From DAHUZL01 sp035533215 (GTDB lineage Bacteria; Chloroflexota; Dormibacteria; Aeolococcales; Bog-877): 64,000 bases of DNA. Location: NCBI GenBank assembly GCA_035533215.1, contig DATLUG010000039.1:1-64000 (forward strand), in the 5' to 3' direction. Below the pieces are notes generated by a model. It made no database searches. It was given only the letters and a program-made list of their open reading frames with translations, and was not told where the DNA came from. The position numbers were made by a program, and so were the translations under genes. This document shows positions 25,767 through 33,931 of this stretch, piece by piece (within the stretch, counting starts at the first letter, position 1; each line of letters begins with the position of its first letter).

Positions 25767-26535
25767 GGGCGGCGCCGCCGCTCCGATCGATCCGGTCCAG
25801 GGGACCCTGTCGCTGGTCATCCCGGCCCACAACGAGGCCCTCAACATGAGCCCGGTGCTGGGCGCGGTGCGACGCGTCCTGCCCCAGCTGGCGCGCGAGT
25901 GGGAGGTGGTGCTGGTCGACGACGGCAGCACCGACGGCACCGCTGAGGCCGCCCGCGGGGTGATGGCAGAGGACTCCGCCCACCTGGTGGTGGTCACCCA
26001 TTCCCACAAGTCCGGCTACGGGATCAGCGTCGCCGACGGGCTGCGCGCCGCCACCGGTGACGTGGTGGCGTTCATGGACGGCGACGGCCAGTTCGACGTC
26101 GCCGACCTCGCCCAGCTGGTGGCGATGCTGCCCGACGCCGACCTGGTCGGCGGCTGGCGGCTGCGGCGGGCCGACCCCTGGCACCGCTCGGTGGTGAGCG
26201 GCACCTTCAACGTCTTCGTGCGCGCCCTCTACGGCATCCACTACCGCGACGTCGACTGCGGCCTCAAGCTGATGCGCCGCGAGGTCCTGCGGGCGGCGAC
26301 GCCGCTGCTGGCCCGCGCCGCCCTCCTCAACACCGAGCTCTACTTCAAGGCGGGCCGGTCCGGGTTCCGCATCGCCCAGACCGGGATCCCCCACCATCCC
26401 CGGCTGGCCGGACGGCGCTCCGGCGGCCGGCTGCTGCCGATCCTGCGCGCCGTCCGCGAGCTGGTGCGGCTGCGGCTGGCGATCGCGCGCACCTGGCGGC
26501 CGCCGGCGGCAGGCCCCGCCCGCCGGAGCGGCTGA
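25756..26535 (+). CDS. Family 2 glycosyltransferase (polyprenyl-phosphate sugar transferase type)
   Basis: 259-residue GT-A enzyme. LSLVIPAHNEALNMSPVLG starts the nucleotide-sugar-binding fold, with VVLVDDGSTDGTAEAARG, and the DxD-like catalytic segment FMDGDGQFDVADLAQL. The acceptor motif region is YRDVDCGLKLMRREVL. No C-terminal membrane domain is present, as in dolichol-phosphate-mannose-synthase-like soluble forms. TTG start at 25756 lies inside nuoN (11-base overlap), so it is expressed as the tail of the complex I operon, although it probably serves glycan or glycolipid synthesis. Confidence 0.85.
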   Translation: MPAEGGAAAPIDPVQGTLSLVIPAHNEALNMSPVLGAVRRVLPQLAREWEVVLVDDGSTDGTAEAARGVMAEDSAHLVVVTHSHKSGYGISVADGLRAATGDVVAFMDGDGQFDVADLAQLVAMLPDADLVGGWRLRRADPWHRSVVSGTFNVFVRALYGIHYRDVDCGLKLMRREVLRAATPLLARAALLNTELYFKAGRSGFRIAQTGIPHHPRLAGRRSGGRLLPILRAVRELVRLRLAIARTWRPPAAGPARRSG

Positions 26536-27212
26536 CCGGAGCGGGCCGCGCCAGGGCCGGCGCCCAGCCCGGCTCGGCCCCGCCCCGAACCGCCACCGGA
26601 GTCGCGTCGGACCGCCTCGGTCGGGCCGGTCGCGGCGGCCGCCGGGCGCATGAGGCGGTTCACATCTGGCCCACAGGGAGCTCCCAGCCGCGCGCCATAG
26701 CCTGCCGGGGTGCTGATCAGCGAAGACGGCCGGGGTGGGCGCAGCGATGAGGGGGCGACGGCCGTCGTCATGGCGGAGCCGGGTCGTGGTCGCCGGCTCC
26801 GTGGCGCTGGCGGCCGGGTGCGGCAGGATCCCGCCGGTCCCCGCGGCCCCGGCCGCGGTGATCCGCTCGGTGGCCGCCCACCGCGCCTGACCCGTCGCCC
26901 ACGGCCCGTGCCCGCCGGCCCTCGGCGGGATCGACGGGGAGCCCTCGCGCTCTGCCGGCGCCCGGTGGCCAGCTGGCCCGCGCGCCTCGACGGGTCCCGA
27001 GCCCTGCTGGCGTCTCCGCGAGCGCGCTCCGACATCCTCGAGGCGCATCCTCCGGGCCTCCGCCGCCACCCGCCGGCGGTGCCCCTCCGCGGGGGTGCCG
27101 GGGTTGGGCACGTTGGGCGGACCGGGAGCGCGAGCCACCGCCTCGCCGGCGGCGCGAGCCGGAGCGGGGTGAGGGGTCGGGCCCGGACCGGGAATGCCGG
27201 CGGAGGCGGGCG
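26536..27212. other. 677-bp intergenic stretch before the MacAB-like operon
   Basis: Very G+C-rich sequence. Long open frames on both strands have Arg/Pro/Gly-biased composition typical of noncoding G+C-rich DNA. One 47-codon frame with a lipobox (26747-26890) is listed separately. No tRNA or clear terminator is seen. Confidence 0.5.
26747..26890 (+). CDS. Possible small lipoprotein (47 residues)
   Basis: ATG 26747 opens MRGRRPSSWRSRVVVAGSVA, with an Arg-rich n-region and a short hydrophobic core, followed by a lipobox LAAGC and about 20 further residues ending at TGA 26888-26890. The arrangement is right for a lipoprotein signal peptide, but the mature part is tiny. The ribosome-binding site is weak and no homologue is recognised. 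It could be a remnant of a larger gene. Confidence 0.28.
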   Translation: MRGRRPSSWRSRVVVAGSVALAAGCGRIPPVPAAPAAVIRSVAAHRA

Positions 27213-29882
27213 ATGCGGATGCGGATGACCCGGTTCATGGTGCTCGACGGGGCCCTGGTGGTGGCGCTGGCCGCCGGCGGCGGGGTGGCGGCGACGTCGG
27301 TCGGACCCTCCGCCAGGGGTGGCCCCGCCGTCCTCGCCACCGCCACCGTGTCCCGGGGGGTGGTGCAGTCCACCGTCTCGGCCAGCGGCAACCTGGTCGC
27401 CGGCGCCACCTACAGCCTGGGGTTCGTCACCTCCGGGCAGCTGGCGTCGCTGCCGGCCACGGTGGGCGAGCACGTGCGCCGCGGCGAGGTGCTGGCCCGC
27501 CTGCGGCCCACCACCTTTGCCGAGCAGGTCGCCGGCGACCGGGCACAGCTCGCCACCGCCGATGCCCAGCTGGCCCAGCTGGAGCGGGGCATGACGCCCC
27601 AGCAGCTGGCCCAGGCGGCCGCGGTGCTGGCACAGAGCGCCTCCCAGGGGACCTCCTCGGTCCTGCAGGCGAAGACCCAGCAGGCGAGCACGGTCCAGTC
27701 CGCCCAGATCTCGGCGGCCGCCTCGATCACGGCCGCCAAGCAGGCCGGGGTCACCGCCATCACCCAGGCCACGACCCAGCTCGCGGCGGCCGATCTCACC
27801 CTCCGGGCGGACCGCGCGTCGGCCTCCCACGACGGGGTCGCGGCCGGCCCGGCGACGGCCCAGGCGCAGCAGCCGGTGACGTCGGCGGAGCAGGCTCTCG
27901 CCGCCGCCCGGCAGACCGCGACCCACGACCGGGCCGCCGCCCGGACCGCCCGGGCCCAGGCGCAGCAGCTGGCGGCGTCGGCCGCCCAGAGCGTCACCGC
28001 GGCGGCGCAGACGGTGACCCACGATCGGGCCGCCGCGGTCACCGCCCTGGCTCAGACCCAGCAGCAGCTGACGGCGGCGGGGCAGACCCTCACCGCTGAC
28101 CAGCAGAACGCGGGCCAGGACGCCGCCGCCCAGGCGCTGGCGCTCTCCCAGGACCAAGCCCAGCTGGCCACCGACCAGAACGCCGTCGGCGCCGACCAGA
28201 CGACGGTCGCCACCGACGCCACCAAGGTCGGCACCGACCAGGCCGCGGTGACCCAGCTGGAGGCCGCCGAGGTGGCGGCCGGCTGCACCGTCACCGGGGG
28301 CGGCGCCTCCTGCTCCGCCCTCGCCGGCCAGCTGACCCAGGCGCAGCAGCTGCTGGGGACCGATCAGGGCGGCCTGAACGCCGCCACCACCGCGCTGACC
28401 TCGGCGCAGTCCAAGCTCACCCAGGACGACAACGCCATCGCGGATGCCAACCAGAGCGCCGCCACCGCCCAGCTCCACGATCAGCAGACGATCGCCACCG
28501 CCCAGCTGCAGGTGAAGGGTGCCCAGCTCTCGCTGACCAGCACGGAGCAGAGCGAGGCCGCCACCGCCACCCATGACCAGCAGGCGGTGACGGCGGCGAG
28601 GCAGCAGCTCCAGGGCGCGCGCCTCGCGGTCACCGGCGCCGAGCAGAGCGCGGCCGCCACCGCGGCGCACGACCAGCAGGCGGTGGTGACGGCGAGGCAG
28701 CAGCTCCAGACCGCCCGCCTGTCGGTCGTCAGCACCGAGCAGAGCCAGGGCGGCACCGCGCTGCACGACCAGCAGGCGGTCGCCCAGGGGCAGCTCCAGG
28801 TCCGGTCCGACACCGCGGCGCTGACCACCGCCGAGCGGACGGCCCAGGCGGCCCTGGCCACCGCCGAGACCACGGCGCGGCGGTCGGTGGCGTCCGCCAA
28901 GACGGGGGCACGCGTCGCCGTCACCACCGCCGAGACCAGTGCCAAGACGGCGCTGGCCGCGGCGGCGACGTCGGCAGCGGTGAACGCCGAACCGGCGAGC
29001 CTGTCCCAGCCGGCCCAGGTGGCCGCCGACCAGGCGGCGGTGGTGAATGCCCAGAACGCCCTGGCGCAGGCCCGGCTCACGCTCAGCGAGACGATCCTGC
29101 GGGCGCCCGTCGCCGGCACCATCGACTCGGTGACCGGGTCGGTGGGCGGCTCGGTCGGTGCCGGAGCCGGCATCACCACCTCCGGCGCCGCCGGCAGCGC
29201 CGCCTCCAGCTCCTCGGCCGCGACGGCGTCGACCGGGTCGACCGCGACCGGGTCGACCGCGAGCGGGTCGGGGTCGAGCGGGCTGGTGACGCTGGCGGCG
29301 AACGGGCTCCAGGTGACCGCGGACGTCAGCGAGGCGGACGCCACCCTGCTCCACCTGGGTCAGCCCGCGACGGTGTCCGTGGACGCGCTCAGCGGCACCG
29401 AGGTGGCGGCCCGGATCGTGGCCATCTCGCCGGTCTCCACCACCTCCAGCGGTCTGGTCTCCTACCCGGTCACCTTCGCCCTCGACGACACCGCGCCGAG
29501 GGTGTTCGCCGGGATGTCGGTCAGCCTGACCGTGGTGGTGTCCCAGGAGTCCGGGGTCCTCAGCGTTCCCACCGCGGCGGTGCACGGCGCCGGCGCCGGC
29601 GCCACCGTCACCGTCATCCGGACCGGCGGTTCCCAGCGCACCGCGGCGGTGTCGCTGGGGCTGCGCGGGGACACCCGCACCGCCATCCTGTCGGGGCTGG
29701 CGGCCGGCCAGACCGTGGTGCTGGTCAGCGCCTCGTCCGCCAGCGCCGGTGGGACCGGCCAGGCCGCCATCATCTCCCGGCTGCGGGCCGGCGGCGGGGC
29801 CCTCGGGGGCGGGGGCGGCCTCGGCGGGGGTGGCCTGGGCGGGGCCAGGTTCGGCGGCGGCGGCGCCGCCACCGGCGGCTGA
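27213..29882 (+). CDS. Membrane fusion (adaptor) protein, MacA/HlyD-like, with very long coiled coil
   Basis: 889 residues, about twice the usual adaptor length. It has an N-terminal membrane anchor (MVLDGALVVALAAGGGVAA) and a first half of a lipoyl/barrel-sandwich domain (VSASGNLVAGATYSLGF). A huge Ala/Gln-rich helical region spans about residues 105-625. The second lipoyl half (ETILRAPVAGTIDSVTGSVG), a Ser/Gly/Thr-rich loop, a beta-barrel domain (VTADVSEADATLLHLGQPA) and a membrane-proximal domain follow, with a Gly-rich tail. The helical part is built from 32-residue repeats. It should link the downstream MacB-like transporter to the outer envelope. The start could also be ATG 27219 or 27225. 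Confidence 0.85.
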   Translation: MRMRMTRFMVLDGALVVALAAGGGVAATSVGPSARGGPAVLATATVSRGVVQSTVSASGNLVAGATYSLGFVTSGQLASLPATVGEHVRRGEVLARLRPTTFAEQVAGDRAQLATADAQLAQLERGMTPQQLAQAAAVLAQSASQGTSSVLQAKTQQASTVQSAQISAAASITAAKQAGVTAITQATTQLAAADLTLRADRASASHDGVAAGPATAQAQQPVTSAEQALAAARQTATHDRAAARTARAQAQQLAASAAQSVTAAAQTVTHDRAAAVTALAQTQQQLTAAGQTLTADQQNAGQDAAAQALALSQDQAQLATDQNAVGADQTTVATDATKVGTDQAAVTQLEAAEVAAGCTVTGGGASCSALAGQLTQAQQLLGTDQGGLNAATTALTSAQSKLTQDDNAIADANQSAATAQLHDQQTIATAQLQVKGAQLSLTSTEQSEAATATHDQQAVTAARQQLQGARLAVTGAEQSAAATAAHDQQAVVTARQQLQTARLSVVSTEQSQGGTALHDQQAVAQGQLQVRSDTAALTTAERTAQAALATAETTARRSVASAKTGARVAVTTAETSAKTALAAAATSAAVNAEPASLSQPAQVAADQAAVVNAQNALAQARLTLSETILRAPVAGTIDSVTGSVGGSVGAGAGITTSGAAGSAASSSSAATASTGSTATGSTASGSGSSGLVTLAANGLQVTADVSEADATLLHLGQPATVSVDALSGTEVAARIVAISPVSTTSSGLVSYPVTFALDDTAPRVFAGMSVSLTVVVSQESGVLSVPTAAVHGAGAGATVTVIRTGGSQRTAAVSLGLRGDTRTAILSGLAAGQTVVLVSASSASAGGTGQAAIISRLRAGGGALGGGGGLGGGGLGGARFGGGGAATGG
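27828..28115 (+). repeat. Tandem 96-bp repeats in the adaptor gene, block A (three clear copies)
   Basis: Units begin with CACGAC/CACGATCGGGCC at 27828, 27924 and 28020, exactly 96 bases apart; each also contains a CAG-CAG (Gln-Gln) stretch at the same offset. A weaker unit follows at 28116. They encode 32-residue coiled-coil units starting HDRAAA or HDGVAA. Confidence 0.85.
28476..28859 (+). repeat. Tandem 96-bp repeats in the adaptor gene, block B (four copies)
   Basis: Units begin at 28476, 28572, 28668 and 28764 with CACGATCAGCAG or close variants (HDQQ), each followed by a GAGCAGAGC (EQS) near the end. Spacing is exactly 96 bases. The second and third copies are most alike, suggesting recent duplication. 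The phase differs from block A because of an insert carrying two cysteines (GCTVTGGGASCSA). Confidence 0.88.
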
Positions 29883-30628
29883 TGGCCGAGCCGGGACCGG
29901 TCATCCGCACCAGCGGGGTGACCAAGGTCTACGGGGGCGACCAGCTGGCGATCCACGCCCTGCGCGGGATCTCGATCGTGATCCAGCGCGGCGAGTACGT
30001 CGCCATCGTGGGAGCCTCCGGCTCCGGCAAGAGCACCCTCGCCCACCTGCTCGGATGCCTCGACCTGCCCACCAGCGGCCGCTTCGTCCTCGACGGCGTC
30101 GACGTGCAGCGCCTCGACGAGGACCAGCTGGCCCAGGTCCGCAATCGCAAGATCGGCTTCGTCTTCCAGAGCTTCAACCTCCTGCCCCAGGCGACCGCGG
30201 CCCAGAACGTGGAGCTGCCGCTGGTCTACGCGGGGGTGCGCCGGGCCGAGCGCCGCGCCCGAGCCCTCGCCGCGCTCGCCCAGGTGGGCCTCGCCGACCG
30301 CGTCCACCACCGTCCCAGCCAGCTCTCCGGCGGCCAGGTGCAGCGGGTCGCGGTGGCGCGCGCGGTCGTCACCGACCCGGCCCTGATCCTGGCCGACGAG
30401 CCGACCGGCAATCTGGACTCGGAGGGGTCGGCCGAGGTGCTGGCCGTCTTCCAGCGTCTCCACGCGGCCGGGCGCACGATCGTGCTGATCACCCACGAGG
30501 CCGAGGTGGCGCAGCGCTCGACCCGGGTCCTGCGGATCAGGGACGGGCTGGTCGTCGAGGACCGCCGCACGGTGCGGCCGGGCGCCCACGCGGCACGCGC
30601 CGCCAGGGCGCTGGGTGCGCCGGCGTGA
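29882..30628 (+). CDS. ABC transporter ATP-binding protein (MacB/LolD type)
   Basis: 248-residue ATPase. Walker A GASGSGKST lies near residue 43, the Q-loop is in VFQSFNLLPQATAAQNVELP, the signature LSGGQVQR is present, Walker B is LILADEPTGNLD, and the H-loop is in ITHEAEVA. The NVELPLVYAGV segment is typical of the MacB/LolD/FtsE branch that works with FtsX-like permeases by mechanotransmission. The start codon overlaps the adaptor stop (TGATG), and its end overlaps the permease. Confidence 0.92.
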   Translation: MAEPGPVIRTSGVTKVYGGDQLAIHALRGISIVIQRGEYVAIVGASGSGKSTLAHLLGCLDLPTSGRFVLDGVDVQRLDEDQLAQVRNRKIGFVFQSFNLLPQATAAQNVELPLVYAGVRRAERRARALAALAQVGLADRVHHRPSQLSGGQVQRVAVARAVVTDPALILADEPTGNLDSEGSAEVLAVFQRLHAAGRTIVLITHEAEVAQRSTRVLRIRDGLVVEDRRTVRPGAHAARAARALGAPA

Positions 30629-31836
30629 TCCCCGCCGAGAACGTGCGCATCGCGCTGCAGGGGCTCACCGCCAACCCGCTCCGCTCCGGTCTCACCATCC
30701 TCGGGGTCCTGATCGGGGTGGCGTCGGTGATCGTGCTGGTGGCGGTCGGGACCGGCTCGTCGGCCGCGATCCAGGCCCGGATCGACGGCCTCGGCACCAA
30801 CCTGCTGCTGGTCACGCCGCAGCCGCCGGCGTCGGTCCCAGGGGCCATCGCCGCCGCCGCCACCCTCACCCCCGCGGACGTGGCCGGGTTGGAGAACCGC
30901 CGGGCCAACCCCGACGTCGCCCGGGTGGCGCCGCTGCTCGCCTGCACCGTCACCGCCACCTGGCGATCCACGTCCTACAGCCCCTCCACGTGCCTCGGCA
31001 CCACCTCGGCCTACGAGCAGATCGGCAACTACCACATCGCCGAGGGCCGCTTCCTCACCGCCCAGGACGAGCGCAGCCACGCCCGCGTGGCGGTGATCGG
31101 CCAGACCGTCCTGGCCCAGCTCTTCCGGGGCCAGAACGCGATCGGGCAGTCGATCCAGCTCAACGGCGCCACCTTCCAGGTGATCGGGGTGCTGAGGACC
31201 AAGGGGACCAATGGCGTCCAGAACCAGGACGACGTGGTGATGGCGCCGCTCACCGCCGTCGAGGACGCCGTCAGCGGCTATCCCAGCTCCTACTCGCGGA
31301 TCGCGGTCGAGGCGGCGTCGACGACCCGCGAGAACGCCGCCGAGGCCGAGATCACCAGCACGCTCGACACCACCCATCACGTGACCAGCGCCACCGCCAA
31401 CTTCCAGATCCTCAACCAGGCGACCCTCCTGTCGGCATCCTCCTCCACCACCCAGACCTTCACCACCCTGCTCGCCGCGGTGGCGGCGATCTCGCTCCTG
31501 GTGGGCGGGATCGGGGTGATGAACATCATGCTGGTGACCGTCACCGAGCGGACCCGCGAGATCGGCATCCGCAAGGCGGTGGGCGCCAGACGGCGCGACC
31601 TGCTGGGCCAGTTCCTGGTCGAGGCCGTGCTCCTCGGCGCCATCGGCGGCCTCACCGGGGTGGCGGCGGGACTGGTCGGCAGCCACTTCGAGATCGCCGG
31701 CGTGACCCCGGTGGTGGCTCCCTACTCGGTGGTGCTGGCCTTCGCCGTATCGGTCGCCGTCGGCTGCTTCTTCGGGCTCTATCCGGCCAGCCGGGCCGCC
31801 GGCATGCAGCCGATCGAGGCCCTCCGCCATGACTGA
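30625..31836 (+). CDS. MacB-like FtsX-family permease
   Basis: 403 residues in the four-helix MacB topology: a first helix after an amphipathic N-terminus (RSGLTILGVLIGVASVIVLVA), then a large extracytoplasmic domain of about 230 residues (MacB_PCD type, PADVAGLENRRANPDVARVA). A C-terminal three-helix FtsX domain carries GGIGVMNIMLVTVTERTREIG and GLYPASRAAGMQPIEALRHD. GTG start in a GTGA overlap with the ATPase. With the adaptor it should form an exporter; the substrate is unknown. No TolC-like partner is encoded nearby. Confidence 0.92.
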   Translation: MIPAENVRIALQGLTANPLRSGLTILGVLIGVASVIVLVAVGTGSSAAIQARIDGLGTNLLLVTPQPPASVPGAIAAAATLTPADVAGLENRRANPDVARVAPLLACTVTATWRSTSYSPSTCLGTTSAYEQIGNYHIAEGRFLTAQDERSHARVAVIGQTVLAQLFRGQNAIGQSIQLNGATFQVIGVLRTKGTNGVQNQDDVVMAPLTAVEDAVSGYPSSYSRIAVEAASTTRENAAEAEITSTLDTTHHVTSATANFQILNQATLLSASSSTTQTFTTLLAAVAAISLLVGGIGVMNIMLVTVTERTREIGIRKAVGARRRDLLGQFLVEAVLLGAIGGLTGVAAGLVGSHFEIAGVTPVVAPYSVVLAFAVSVAVGCFFGLYPASRAAGMQPIEALRHD

Positions 31837-32452
31837 CCCCCAACCCAAGGAGCGCACCGTGACCCACGAGTCCATCCCCACCCTCGACGATCCCACCGGC
31901 GCGGGAGCGCCGGTGCTCCCGGCCGACCGCGCGGACGGCGCATGGGACCCTCCCCAGCCGCCGGCAGCGCGGCCGGGAGGGCGCCGGATGCGCCGGGTGA
32001 CGGGGGTCCTCGCCGCGGCGGTGCTCCTGGTCGCGGGCTTCGTCGCCGGGATCCAGGTGGAGAAGCGGTCCGGGGTCACGCCGGCCCCGACCACCGCCGC
32101 CGGCGGTGCGGCCACGGGCGGGGCGGCCGGCATCCCCCGGGGCGGCGCCCTCGGCGGCCGGGGAGGCGCCGTGGTCGGCACCATCAAGGGGATCGACGGC
32201 AGCACCCTCTACGTCACCGAGGCGTCGGGCAACACCGTGGCGGTGAGGACCGTGGGGTCGACCATCACGATCACCAGCACCGGCACCCTCACCAAGGTCC
32301 ACCCCGGCCAGACCGTGCTGGTGCGCGGCACCACCGCCAAGAACGGCAGCGTCAGCGCCCGCTCGGTGGCGGTCGGCATCACCGGGCTCTTCGGCGGCGG
32401 CGGGCTCGGCGGAGGGGGGTTCCCGGGCGGCGGGGCGCCCGGGGGCGGGTGA
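31829..32452 (+). CDS. Membrane-anchored DUF5666-like protein, Gly-rich C-terminus
   Basis: 207 residues: a Pro-rich cytoplasmic head, one transmembrane segment (VTGVLAAAVLLVAGFVAGIQVE), then Gly-rich sequence and a small beta domain (VVGTIKGIDGSTLYVTEASG ... VHPGQTVLVRGTTAKNGSVS) like the OB-type DUF5666 fold. It ends in a Gly-rich tail. ATG 31829 overlaps the permease by eight bases; GTG 31859, with AAGGAG six bases upstream, is an alternative start. As last gene of the exporter operon it may be an accessory envelope subunit; its role is unknown. Confidence 0.7.
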   Translation: MTDPQPKERTVTHESIPTLDDPTGAGAPVLPADRADGAWDPPQPPAARPGGRRMRRVTGVLAAAVLLVAGFVAGIQVEKRSGVTPAPTTAAGGAATGGAAGIPRGGALGGRGGAVVGTIKGIDGSTLYVTEASGNTVAVRTVGSTITITSTGTLTKVHPGQTVLVRGTTAKNGSVSARSVAVGITGLFGGGGLGGGGFPGGGAPGGG

Positions 32453-32870
32453 CGCCGGGTGCCCCGGGCGTCCGCGCGGGCGGGCGGGCCACCCGGCGCC
32501 ACGATCGATGGACGCACCCTCGTCGAGGGCGGGGCGGCCCTCCCGGCGGCCCGGGTCCGGCTCGCCGCGGGCGGCCCCCGAGCGAGCCGGGGGCCGGGGG
32601 CGGGTGGTGACCGCCGGGCCATGAGCGCGGGGAGCCCCCGGCTGGGCGCCCCGGTCTTTTGGCTGGCCGCGTCGACGGCCATCCCCGTGCGTCAGGTGCA
32701 TCGGAGGGTGGCCGCTGCCCGGGGGCGGCCCCCGGCTCGCTCCGGGCGCCGCCCGGTGCGCCGCCGGCCCGGCTGCGGCCGAGGGGGTCCCGGCGATCGG
32801 CGTCACCGGCCGCGCCGCCGAGGGCGCTTGGGATCCGCGCCCGGTGGGCCGGCGGCGGCCCCCCTCGATC
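32453..32870. other. 418-bp gene-free stretch
   Basis: Extremely G+C-rich. Open frames on both strands have Arg/Pro/Gly-biased composition without recognisable domains. It separates the exporter operon (+) from the converging epimerase gene (-), whose stop lies at 32871. No clear hairpin terminator was picked out. Confidence 0.45.
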
Positions 32871-33842
32871 TCAGCCGCCGGGCTCGGGAGCCGCTCCGAG
32901 GTGGGGCGCCCGCTCCCGGAAGCTGGCCAGGGTCTGCTGCAGCCCAGCCTCCAGCGGCACCTCGGCGCGCCAGTCCAGGGTGCGCGCGACCCGTTCCACG
33001 AGGAGGTGGGTGTGACGGACCTCGCCCGGACGGGCGGCGGTTCGCTCGGGGCCCTCGGGATGCCCGGCGAGGCGGCCGAGGGTGCCGACCACCTCCAGCA
33101 CCGTGGTCCCGTGTCCGGTGCCGACATTGAGGGCCCCGGTGCAGGCCGCGTCCAGGGCCGCGGTGTTGGCGCGGGCGACGTCGCCGACGTAGACGAAGTC
33201 GCGGGTCTGGAGGCCGTCCCCGGTGACCTGGGCCCGCTCGCCCCGGAGCAGGCGGAGGATCGAGATCGCCACCACCCCGGCCTCGCCGGTGCCGTCCTGG
33301 TGCGGTCCGTAGACGTTGCTGTACCGCAGCGCCAGGGTGCTGAGCCCGAAGGTGCGGCGGAACATGCCGAGATAGCCCTCGCAGGCGAGCTTGGCGGCCC
33401 CGTAGGGGGAGAGCGGCTGCTCGGTGTCCCCCTCGCGGCTGGGGAGCCGGCGGGCCCTGCCGTAGATCGCCCCCCCGGAGGAGGCGAAGACCACCCGCCG
33501 GCAGCCGGCGTCGACGGCCGAACGCAGGATGGCGGCGGTGCCCACCACGTTGACCTGGGCATCACCGGCCGGGTCGCGGACCGAGCGGCTGACGCCGCCC
33601 TGGGCGGCGAGGTGGATGACTCCCTGGGGCCGGAATCGGAGGATCGCCGTCGCCGCCTCCGGGCTGGACAGCTCTGCCCGCACCAGCTCGGCGGGGTGGG
33701 GGAGGGGCTCCCCGCAGGCGTGGCGGAGGTCGTCGAGGACCAGGACGCGGCGTCCCTGGTCGACCAGCCGGCGCACGGTGTGGATGCCGATGAAGCCGGC
33801 GCCGCCGGTCACCAGGGCGCGCTCGATCACGGCCTTCGGCAC
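32871..33842 (-). CDS. NAD-dependent epimerase/dehydratase (GalE-like)
   Basis: 323-residue short-chain dehydrogenase of the extended type. Rossmann motif VTGGAGFIGIHTVRRLV sits at the N-terminus. The catalytic Ser/Thr region is VFASSGGAIYGRA, the YxxxK pair is in PLSPYGAAKLACEGYLG, and RYSNVYGPHQDGTGEAGVVA is the substrate loop typical of UDP-glucose 4-epimerases. The exact sugar nucleotide is uncertain. Start ATG 33842; an in-frame GTG four codons downstream is possible. It diverges from the flippase/glycosyltransferase fusion and probably supplies sugar nucleotides for it. Confidence 0.88.
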   Translation of the reverse strand: MPKAVIERALVTGGAGFIGIHTVRRLVDQGRRVLVLDDLRHACGEPLPHPAELVRAELSSPEAATAILRFRPQGVIHLAAQGGVSRSVRDPAGDAQVNVVGTAAILRSAVDAGCRRVVFASSGGAIYGRARRLPSREGDTEQPLSPYGAAKLACEGYLGMFRRTFGLSTLALRYSNVYGPHQDGTGEAGVVAISILRLLRGERAQVTGDGLQTRDFVYVGDVARANTAALDAACTGALNVGTGHGTTVLEVVGTLGRLAGHPEGPERTAARPGEVRHTHLLVERVARTLDWRAEVPLEAGLQQTLASFRERAPHLGAAPEPGG

Positions 33843-33931
33843 TGGTCGGCCATACTACGGGAGTCGGAGGGGGGAGCGGGGCAGCTCATCGATTGCACGG
33901 GAGCACGCCGGATGGCCCGGTCGGTCGAGAG

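Noticed and set aside
27828..28859. Possible CRISPR or noncoding satellite because of the regular 96-bp period
   Set aside because: Units are in frame, diverged at codon level and encode a continuous coiled coil; there are no spacers or cas genes.
26340..29585. 1081-codon minus-strand frame opposite the adaptor gene
   Set aside because: Its repeats are only the antisense of the 96-bp coding repeats; composition is Gly/Arg-rich with no domain, and the + strand encodes a coherent adaptor.
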